A program made the position numbers and the translations under genes. 7,866 nucleotides of DNA from Elusimicrobiota bacterium (GTDB lineage Bacteria; Elusimicrobiota; Elusimicrobia; UBA1565; UBA9628), in NCBI GenBank assembly GCA_028865585.1, contig JAGWJU010000050.1, forward strand, positions 1 through 7,866. Direction: 5' to 3'. Position 1 is the stretch's first letter, and the number at the start of each line of letters is the position of its first letter. Below are positions 1 to 6,066 of this stretch, one piece after another. The notes beneath the pieces were generated by a model that did no database searches, was not told where the DNA came from, and saw only the letters and a program-made list of their open reading frames with translations.

Positions 1-960
1 GGCCATTCCGTATAGCGCGGCGAAAGCCATGGCGATTCCCGTCGCGCGGGCCAGAAGGGCGGGAGCCGGCCCGGCCGCGTCCCAGAAAGGAATGAAAAAT
101 AAAAACGCCGCAGAAAGGGCCGCGGCCGCGGCCTTCCAGCGCGGGCGCCCGGCGCAAAAGGGCCACAAGGACCCCGCCGCGCAGCATCCGCCAACGCCGG
201 CCAGAACCGCGCGCCAGCGGCGGGCCCAGGAGGCCGCGCCCAGGCTTTGCGCGGTCGTGCGCCAGGCCGAGGAAAAGGCCGCGCCGCCGTGAAGCAGATT
301 GATCGCCAAGTAAACTCCGACGGGAGCAAGCGCCGCGGCCGGCAGCAGGATTTTTTTGAGCGGCCGGCGCCCGGCGGCGGCGTAGGCCGCGGCGGGGACG
401 AGGAACACGACGGCGAGATATTTGGCGAGAAGCGCCAGGGCCAGCGCGCCCAGGGCCGCGCTTGTCCATCCGGAGCTCTCCTCGTCGAGGCCGCGGATCC
501 AGGCGTAGAGGCCGAAAAAACCGAAGGCCGTAGCGGCTTTGTCGGGATAGAGGAGGTTCAATCCCACCAGAAATCCCGGGGAGGCCAGGGCGACGAGGAC
601 GGGCACAAGCGGCTTTTTAAGAAAGCGGCCGGCCAGCAGGAACAGCGAGGTTGCGGCTAAAAAGTCGAGCGGCAGGAAGAAGAGCCGCATGGCGAAGGGC
701 CGTCCGCCGGTGCATTTCAAGGCCAGGGCTAAAAGATAAAGGAAGAGCGGCGGGGTGTTGTTGATGGACGACATGGGAACGGTCTGTCCGTACCAGTTGA
801 AAGGGAAGGCCAGCGGGTGGAGCGGATCCTTGAGAATGTGCAGCGCCGGAGCCAGGAACAAGGGCTCGTCCATGGTGTAGGCCTTGCCCATGAAAGGAAC
901 ATAGGCGAAGGCGACGAAGGCAAGAACGAGGACGAGGCCCAGGGCGGCCGGGCTTACCTC
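1..960 (-). CDS. GT-C membrane glycosyltransferase, family 39 / PMT_2-like (C-terminus beyond window)
   Basis: An open minus-strand frame runs about 320 codons from just after the lipoate-ligase gene to the left edge without a stop. Counting from position 960, residues 5-22 form a first membrane helix. A loop follows with the acidic pair Asp31-Glu32 (context YTMDEPLFLAPAL), then NNTPPLFLYLLAL near residue 67, then several strongly hydrophobic segments. This order of helix 1, acidic pair and a Pro-Pro-Leu motif before the next helix is typical of family 39 GT-C enzymes (ArnT/PMT type), which move a sugar from a polyprenyl-phosphate carrier onto an acceptor on the outer face of the membrane. 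Substrate and acceptor cannot be told. The start is unresolved: the first ATG, at 891-889, would remove helix 1, while TTG codons at 1014 and 1020 would overlap the ligase gene by about 60 bases. An AAGAGG at 962-957 could serve reinitiation. Coordinates therefore mark the open frame, not a proven start. Family assignment is fairly sure. Confidence 0.72.
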
Positions 961-1667
961 TTGGCGTTCCAGGATTCGCTCCGGTATTTTTCGGCCAAGC
1001 TCCGTCCGGTCCAAATCCAATCGGAAGCGAGGACGCCTTCCGGTGCCCGGCTCCAAAGCGGGCGCAGAGCCTCGGCGACGAGTCCTTCAATCTCCTGCCT
1101 GGGCGCGGAGAAGAACTCTTGGCGCAGGGAGCCCTGGTAGAGCCCTCGGCCGCGCCGTTTGCGCAGGGCGCCGCCCAGGATCTTGCGGCCCGCGCCGTCG
1201 ACGAGGTCGGCGGGGGACGGCGCGGCGAAGCACGCCGTTTGGAGCGGAAGCTCGGGGCCTTGTCCGGCCCAGAGTTCGGCCGGTCCGCCCATGCGGCCGA
1301 GCGCGCGGCCCAGGGCCGCATGGAGGCTTTGATAGACGGCCATGGGAGACGAAAGGCGGTCCCAGGGAAAAATTAAGGAGAAAGTCACGTCCCCGTCGTG
1401 GAAGACTACGCCCCCGCCGGTCGGCCGGCGCACCGGCGGCCGGGGCAGGAACCCTCGCGCCGCGGCCAACTGCACCGCGTGCGCGCGCTTTTGCCCGTAG
1501 CCGAACGTAATCGCCGGGCCGTCCCAGCGGTAAAAGCGCAGGACGACGTCCTGCGGCGCGGACAAATCGAGCACGGCCTCGTCCAAGCCCATTTGCCCGG
1601 GCGCGTCCATCACGGGCCCCGTCGGAGCCGGACTAAGAGCAGGAGCAGACGAAATTGCGGTCGCCAT
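954..1667 (-). CDS. Lipoate-protein ligase A / LipM-type octanoyltransferase family protein
   Basis: This 237-residue protein belongs to the biotin/lipoate protein ligase fold. [14 protein letters not shown] at residues 16-33 matches the family N-terminus. [12 protein letters not shown] at 80-91 is the acyl-binding loop, and [11 protein letters not shown] at 160-170 carries the conserved Lys162. A YQGSL at 177-181 stands where relatives have HHGSL or QHGSI. Cys146, in ACFAAPS, lies where I recall LipM octanoyltransferases having their catalytic cysteine, so transfer from acyl carrier protein is as likely as ATP-dependent lipoate ligation. The probable acceptor is GcvH, encoded two genes upstream. 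The ATG at 1667 overlaps the end of gcvP by 35 bases and has no clear ribosome site. An internal ATG at 1610, just past the gcvP stop, is the alternative, but it would cut off the TGP motif. A biotin ligase is less likely because the loop is RRPTGGG rather than GRGRxG. The family is secure; the donor is not. Confidence 0.85.
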   Translation of the reverse strand: MATAISSAPALSPAPTGPVMDAPGQMGLDEAVLDLSAPQDVVLRFYRWDGPAITFGYGQKRAHAVQLAAARGFLPRPPVRRPTGGGVVFHDGDVTFSLIFPWDRLSSPMAVYQSLHAALGRALGRMGGPAELWAGQGPELPLQTACFAAPSPADLVDGAGRKILGGALRKRRGRGLYQGSLRQEFFSAPRQEIEGLVAEALRPLWSRAPEGVLASDWIWTGRSLAEKYRSESWNAKR

Positions 1668-4527
1668 AGGCGTTGTCGATGCGGGCCACGGCCGGCCAGA
1701 ACTTGTGCTCCTTGAGCCACGGCGCGGGATAGGCCGCCTGCTCGCGGGAGTAAGGATGCGTCCACGTTGAGGCCGTCGCGGCTTGGGCGGTGTGGGGGGC
1801 GTTCTTGAGAGGATTGTCCGCCTTGTCCAGGCGACCCTCTTCGATGGCGCGGATTTCCTCGCGGATAAGGAGCATGGCCTCGCAGAATCTATCGAGCTCG
1901 GCCTTGGACTCGCTTTCGGTGGGCTCGATCATCATGGTGCCGGGCACCGGCCAGGAGACCGTGGGCGCGTGAAAGCCGTAGTCCATCAGGCGCTTGGCGA
2001 CGTCCTCGACTTGCACGTCGGCCGTTTCCTTGAAGCGGCGCAGATCCAGGATGCACTCGTGCGCGACCAGCCCGTGGCGACCGCGGAACAAGACGGGGTA
2101 GGAGCCCTCGAGCTTTTTGGCGACGTAGTTGGCGTTCAAGATGGCGGCTTGCGAGGCGCGCGTCAAGCCTTCCGCGCCCATCTGGGCGATGTAGGCCCAG
2201 GGGATGGGCAAAATCATGGCCGAGCCCCACGGCGCGGCGGAGACCGGGCCGCCCGAAGGGGCGCCAGCGCCGTCGGCGCGCGGATCCTGGCCCAGCGGAT
2301 TGCCCGGCAGGAACGGGGCCAGGTGCTTGGCCGCTGCGATGGGCCCCATGCCGGGCCCGCCTCCGCCGTGCGGGATGCAGAAGGTTTTGTGCAAATTGAG
2401 GTGGCAGACGTCCGCGCCCAGTTCGGCCGGACGGCAGAGCCCCACCATGGCGTTCATGTTGGCGCCGTCCAAGTAGACTTGGCCTCCCGCGGCGTGCACC
2501 GCCAGGCAGGCGTCCTTGATGCCCTCTTCGAACACGCCGTGAGTCGAGGGGTAGGTGACCATCAGGGCGCAGAGCCGCCGCGAGTGCTCCACGGCTTTGG
2601 ACTTGAGGTCGTTCAAATCGATGTCGCCCGAGGGCGTCGTGGCCACGGTGACGACCTCAAGCCCCGTCATCGCGGCCGACGCGGGGTTGGTGCCGTGGGC
2701 CGATGCCGGAATGAGGCAGACGTCCCGCTGGCCCTGGCCGCGGCTTTCTTGGTAAGCGCGGATGGCCAGAAGCCCGGCGTACTCGCCTTGCGAGCCGGCG
2801 TTGGGCTGGAAGCTCACGGCCGAAAATCCCGTGATTTCGCACAGCCAAGAGCCCAGATCGTTCAAGAGCTCTTGGTAGCCCTTGGCCTGCTCCTGAGGAG
2901 CGTAGGGATGGATGTCCGAGAATCCGGGCCAAGTGACGGGAAGCATCTCCGAAGCGGCGTTCAACTTCATGGTGCAGGAGCCCAGGGGAATCATGGACGT
3001 CGTCAGAGACAGATCGCGCGACTCCAGGCGCTTGATGTAGCGCAGCATCTCGGTCTCGCTGTGATACTGGTTGAAGACCGCTTGGCGCAGAAGGGGCGCG
3101 CTCCGGCGAAGAGGTTCCGGGATGCGCGAGGCGGATCCGGCGTCCGCGCCGAGCGAGGGAGCGTCCACGCCCTTGCCCGCGGCGAAAATCGCCAGAAGTT
3201 CGGCCACGTCCTCCATCGAGTGGGTCTCGTCCAGTGAAATCGACAGGGCGTCCTTCATGACGCGAAGGTTCATCCGCCGGGCCTGGGCCTCGGCGAGGAT
3301 CTTGCGTGCTTGGGCTGGCAAGACTTCCACGCAGACGGTGTCAAAGAAGGATTTGCCGCGCAGGGCGTAGCCCAGGCGCTCGAGACCTTCGGCCAGCGCG
3401 CCGGCCAAGCCGTGGACTTTGCGGGCGATGCGCGAGAGGCCGTCCGGCCCGTGGTAGGCGGCGTAGAAGCTCGAGATGACGGCTAGAAGCACCTGGGCCG
3501 TGCAGATGTTGCTGGTGGCCTTTTCCCGCCGGATGTGCTGCTCGCGGGTCTGGAGAGCCAGGCGGTAGGCGGCCTTGCCCGCCGCGTCCTTGGACACGCC
3601 CACCACGCGGCCTGGCATCAGGCGCTTGTACGCCTCGCGCGTGGCGAAGTAGGCGGCGTGCGGGCCGCCGGCGCCCAGGGGGACGCCGAAGCGCTGCAGG
3701 CTGCCCACCGCGATGTCCGCGCCGAGTTCGCCCGGGGATTTGAGGAGGATGAGGGCCAGAGGATCGGCCGCGACGACGCAAAGAGCGCCCGCTTCCTTCG
3801 CGCGCCGGCAGACCTCCGCCGGATCCGCGACGGAGCCGTCGGTCTGGGGATACTGCAGCAGCACGCCGAAGGGCTTGCGGTCGAAATCGAAGCGCGCGGC
3901 GGGAACGACTTCGATGGTGATGCCCAGGGCCTTGGCGCGCGTGCGGACCACGGCGACGGTCTGCGGGTGGCAGGCGTCCGAGACGAAGAACAGCGGCGTC
4001 TTGTTGGACGAGGCGGCCTGGCAGACGTGCATGGACTCGGCCGCGGCCGTGGCCTCGTCCAAAAGCGAGGCGGTGGCCATGGGGAGACCGGTCAGCTCGA
4101 TGACGAGGGTCTGAAAATTGATCAGGGCTTCCAGCCGGCCCTGCGCGATTTCGGCTTGATAGGGTGTGTAGGCCGTGTACCAGCCGGGGTTCTCGAGCAC
4201 GTTGCGGCGGATGACGGCGGGCGGGAGGCATCCCGCGTAGCCCATGCCGAGGAAGGAGCGAAAAACTTGGTTTTTGCCGGCGAGGCGGGCCAGGCGCTTG
4301 GCCGCGTCCGCCTCGGAAAGCGCGGGAGGCAGATCGAGCGGCTGTTTGGAGCGCAGTTCCGGGGTGACGGCCGCTTGGCAAAGTTCGTCCAGCGAGGCGA
4401 AGCCCGTTTCGCGGAGCATTTCTTTTAACTCAGTTTCGCGCGGGCCGATATGACGGGAGGAAAAACCGTCCTGTTCGGAAGCGGCGGGCGCGGCGGCCGG
4501 CCGGGCGGCGGGTTCAGTGAGCGTCAT
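1633..4527 (-). CDS. gcvP: Glycine dehydrogenase (decarboxylating), glycine cleavage P-protein
   Basis: P-protein uses pyridoxal phosphate to decarboxylate glycine and passes the aminomethyl group to the lipoyl arm of GcvH, in the cytoplasm. At 964 residues this is the full-length single-chain form, not the split GcvPA/GcvPB form. An Ala/Pro-rich leader (1-20) precedes FSSRHIGP (22-29). The first, regulatory half includes [14 protein letters not shown] (96-109) and ATSNICTAQ (337-345). The catalytic half has [13 protein letters not shown] (511-523), [11 protein letters not shown] (608-618) and HLNLHKTF (709-716), where Lys714 is the expected cofactor-binding lysine, followed by IPHGGGGPG. The conserved end [12 protein letters not shown] is present. 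Residues 740-765 form a Gly/Ala/Pro-rich loop a little longer than I recall for E. coli. The ATG overlaps the end of gcvH by 14 bases and lacks a clear Shine-Dalgarno sequence, so translation is probably coupled to gcvH. All key motifs are intact. Confidence 0.98.
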   Translation of the reverse strand: MTLTEPAARPAAAPAASEQDGFSSRHIGPRETELKEMLRETGFASLDELCQAAVTPELRSKQPLDLPPALSEADAAKRLARLAGKNQVFRSFLGMGYAGCLPPAVIRRNVLENPGWYTAYTPYQAEIAQGRLEALINFQTLVIELTGLPMATASLLDEATAAAESMHVCQAASSNKTPLFFVSDACHPQTVAVVRTRAKALGITIEVVPAARFDFDRKPFGVLLQYPQTDGSVADPAEVCRRAKEAGALCVVAADPLALILLKSPGELGADIAVGSLQRFGVPLGAGGPHAAYFATREAYKRLMPGRVVGVSKDAAGKAAYRLALQTREQHIRREKATSNICTAQVLLAVISSFYAAYHGPDGLSRIARKVHGLAGALAEGLERLGYALRGKSFFDTVCVEVLPAQARKILAEAQARRMNLRVMKDALSISLDETHSMEDVAELLAIFAAGKGVDAPSLGADAGSASRIPEPLRRSAPLLRQAVFNQYHSETEMLRYIKRLESRDLSLTTSMIPLGSCTMKLNAASEMLPVTWPGFSDIHPYAPQEQAKGYQELLNDLGSWLCEITGFSAVSFQPNAGSQGEYAGLLAIRAYQESRGQGQRDVCLIPASAHGTNPASAAMTGLEVVTVATTPSGDIDLNDLKSKAVEHSRRLCALMVTYPSTHGVFEEGIKDACLAVHAAGGQVYLDGANMNAMVGLCRPAELGADVCHLNLHKTFCIPHGGGGPGMGPIAAAKHLAPFLPGNPLGQDPRADGAGAPSGGPVSAAPWGSAMILPIPWAYIAQMGAEGLTRASQAAILNANYVAKKLEGSYPVLFRGRHGLVAHECILDLRRFKETADVQVEDVAKRLMDYGFHAPTVSWPVPGTMMIEPTESESKAELDRFCEAMLLIREEIRAIEEGRLDKADNPLKNAPHTAQAATASTWTHPYSREQAAYPAPWLKEHKFWPAVARIDNAYGDRNFVCSCS

Positions 4528-4915
4528 GGGCCGCGGCGGACTTCAAGTGCTCGAGATAATGAGGGTAATCCATGAGCGCGTCCATCTCGGCCGCGCTGTC
4601 GGGCTTGATCTTGAAAATCCAGCCTTCGCCGTGCGGGTCCTTATTGATGAGCCCCGGGTCCGTGGCCAGGGCTTCGTTGGCCGCGACGACCTCGCCCGAG
4701 ACCGGCGCGTAAAGGTCGAAGGCCGCCTTGACGGATTCCACTACGCCGCAGCTCTCGCCGCGCTTGACTTTGCGTCCGGGCTTGGGCGCGTCCACGAAGA
4801 CCACGTCGGTGATCTCCTTTTGCGCGTGATCGGAAAGCCCGACCGCGGCCGCGCCGTTTTCGGGCGCGATCCACTCGTGGGTCTGGGCGAAGCGGCAGGA
4901 CTCAGGCTTTGGCAT
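4514..4915 (-). CDS. gcvH: Glycine cleavage system H protein (lipoyl carrier)
   Basis: GcvH is the small carrier that shuttles the aminomethyl intermediate between P-, T- and L-proteins on a swinging lipoyl-lysine arm. The 133-residue length is normal. THEWI (12-16), [18 protein letters not shown] (25-42) and [19 protein letters not shown] (58-76) are family hallmarks, and Lys63 in ESVKA is the lipoylation site. [16 protein letters not shown] (88-103) is the conserved C-terminal strand region. The last residues (AAAHDAH) go past the usual end and are encoded partly in the stretch that overlaps gcvP. The start overlaps the gcvT stop by 14 bases and has a strong ribosome site, AAGGAG, six bases upstream inside gcvT. 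It would be modified by the lipoate/octanoate enzyme encoded downstream of gcvP, or by an enzyme elsewhere. Confidence 0.98.
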   Translation of the reverse strand: MPKPESCRFAQTHEWIAPENGAAAVGLSDHAQKEITDVVFVDAPKPGRKVKRGESCGVVESVKAAFDLYAPVSGEVVAANEALATDPGLINKDPHGEGWIFKIKPDSAAEMDALMDYPHYLEHLKSAAAHDAH

Positions 4916-6014
4916 TCTTGGCTCCTTGGCGGCGGTAAAAAGGCGTCGGGGCGATTTCAGCCGGGATGCGGCGCCCGTGCACGGCGACGCTCACGCGGGT
5001 TCCCGCGGGCAAATCGGGGGGGACGAGGTAGGCCGTGCCCAGTCCCGCGCGCAGGCTGGGAGAGTAGGTGGCGCTGGTGAACGTCCCAATCGCGCGATCT
5101 CCCAGGAAGACCTCGCAGCCGGGCCGCGGCACGCCGCCTTCCAGGAGTTTGACGCCGCGCAGCCGGCGGGAGACGCCCTCGCGCAGCTGCCGCTCCAAAA
5201 CGGCGCGGCCCAAAAAATCGCCTTTGCCGGGCTTGACCACCCAGCCGTAGCCGGCCTCCACGCTGGTGTGCTCGTCGTCGATATCCTGGCCGTAAAGCAA
5301 AAGCCCCGCCTCCAGACGCAAGGTGTCGCGCGCGCCCAGTCCGCAGGGCGCCGCGCCGCGGCTTAAAAACCGGTCCCACAGCTTTTCCGCGACGTCGTGG
5401 GGAGCGATGAACTCAAAGCCGTCCTCGCCGGTATAGCCCGTGCGGGTGATGAGGCTTGGCGCGCCCAAAACCTCCGTTTCCAGGGCGCCGAAGCGCGGCA
5501 ATGCCGCGGCCTGGGGATAATCCCCCTCGGCGATTTCCGCGGCCGCGGGGCCTTGCAGCGCGATCATGGAGTAGAAATCGCTTCTATCGTTGAGGCGGGC
5601 ATCGAGTCCCGCGGCCTTTGCCGAGAGCCAGGCCAAATCCTTTTCGCGCGTGGCGGCGTTGACAACCATGAAGTAGCGGCCCGGCGCGAGGCAGGAAACG
5701 ATGACATCATCGACCACTCCGCCCTTCTCGTTGGGCAGGTGGGAGTAGAGGGCTTGCCCGGGCGAGAGCTTGGCCACGTCGTTCGTGTTGGTCTTCTGCA
5801 GAAAGCCCAGCGCCCCGGGGCCGGAAATCTCGAATTGCCCCATATGCGAGACGTCGAAAATGCCGGCGCGCGTCCGGACCGCCTCGTGCTCCTTCAAGAT
5901 GCCTTCGTACTGGAGCGGCAGCTCCCAGCCGTGGAAATCCACCAGCCGCGCGCCCAGGGAGCGGTGCCGGGAATAAAGCGCGGTGCGCTTTAAAAGGGAG
6001 ACGGCCGGGGGCAT
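4902..6014 (-). CDS. gcvT: Glycine cleavage system T protein (aminomethyltransferase)
   Basis: T-protein transfers the one-carbon unit from the aminomethyl-lipoyl arm of GcvH to tetrahydrofolate, giving 5,10-methylenetetrahydrofolate and ammonia. The 370-residue length fits the family. GARLVDFHGWELPLQY (21-36) and RAGIFDVSHMGQ (49-60) form the conserved N-terminus. NEKGGVVDDVIV (95-106) contains the Asp pair at 102-103, one of which is the catalytic aspartate (Asp101 in E. coli). GYTGEDGFE (193-201) and RDTLRLEAGLLLYGQD (229-244) complete the folate-binding core, and the C-terminal barrel ends at APTPFYRR. The ATG at 6014 is the only plausible start, as homology begins about 11 residues in (TALYSRH). 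No ribosome site precedes it; a promoter ends six bases upstream. It is first in an operon with gcvH and gcvP. A folate-dependent relative such as YgfZ or dimethylglycine oxidase is excluded by the context and the intact Asp motif. Confidence 0.98.
   Translation of the reverse strand: MPPAVSLLKRTALYSRHRSLGARLVDFHGWELPLQYEGILKEHEAVRTRAGIFDVSHMGQFEISGPGALGFLQKTNTNDVAKLSPGQALYSHLPNEKGGVVDDVIVSCLAPGRYFMVVNAATREKDLAWLSAKAAGLDARLNDRSDFYSMIALQGPAAAEIAEGDYPQAAALPRFGALETEVLGAPSLITRTGYTGEDGFEFIAPHDVAEKLWDRFLSRGAAPCGLGARDTLRLEAGLLLYGQDIDDEHTSVEAGYGWVVKPGKGDFLGRAVLERQLREGVSRRLRGVKLLEGGVPRPGCEVFLGDRAIGTFTSATYSPSLRAGLGTAYLVPPDLPAGTRVSVAVHGRRIPAEIAPTPFYRRQGAKNAKA
4922..4927 (-). promoter_or_regulatory. Ribosome binding site of gcvH inside the 3' end of gcvT
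   Basis: On the minus strand AAGGAG ends six bases before the gcvH ATG (4915-4913). It is encoded by the Gln-Gly-Ala codons near the end of gcvT. It is the clearest Shine-Dalgarno sequence I found among the gcv-operon starts examined. It supports the chosen gcvH start and the 14-base gene overlap, and it shows that the organism does use such sites, which makes their absence before gcvT notable. Confidence 0.85.
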
Positions 6015-6020
6015 GAGCCG

Positions 6021-6049
6021 ATCATAGAAAATCCGACGGAAAATGCCAA
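6021..6049 (-). promoter_or_regulatory. Predicted sigma70-type promoter of the gcv operon
   Basis: Read on the minus strand, TTGGCA (6049-6044) and TATGAT (6026-6021) are separated by exactly 17 bases. Each hexamer matches the housekeeping consensus at five of six positions. The gap between the penicillin-binding protein stop and gcvT is only 52 bases, and it is clearly more A/T-rich than the coding sequence around it. The -10 box ends six bases before the gcvT ATG, so the expected initiation point, about seven bases on, is the A of the ATG. That predicts a leaderless or almost leaderless mRNA. This is a sequence prediction with no transcript evidence. Confidence 0.65.
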
Positions 6050-6066
6050 ACCGGCCTGGCGAGGCT

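Noticed and set aside
29..660. Plus-strand open frames at 29-292 and 247-660
   Set aside because: They are complements of the glycosyltransferase frame and give charged, Ala/Arg/Gly-rich products without motifs.
617..1321. 234-codon minus-strand frame spanning the ligase/glycosyltransferase junction
   Set aside because: It is out of frame with both genes supported by motifs. Its Pro/Arg/Ser-rich product looks like an alternative-frame reading, and the frame at 1-960 gives coherent membrane helices instead.
1783..3237. 484-codon plus-strand open frame opposite gcvP
   Set aside because: It lies wholly antisense to a gcvP with intact family motifs. Its product has no recognisable domain and the arginine-, glycine- and histidine-rich composition expected of a shadow frame in GC-rich DNA.
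3535..4428. 297-codon plus-strand open frame opposite the N-terminal half of gcvP
   Set aside because: Same reason: antisense to a conserved enzyme, low-complexity composition, no motif, no ribosome site evident.
6043..6066. Possible terminator after the PBP gene (short GCCA/TGGC inverted repeat)
   Set aside because: The arms are only about four base pairs and no T-run follows. One arm overlaps the predicted -35 box. It is too weak to call.
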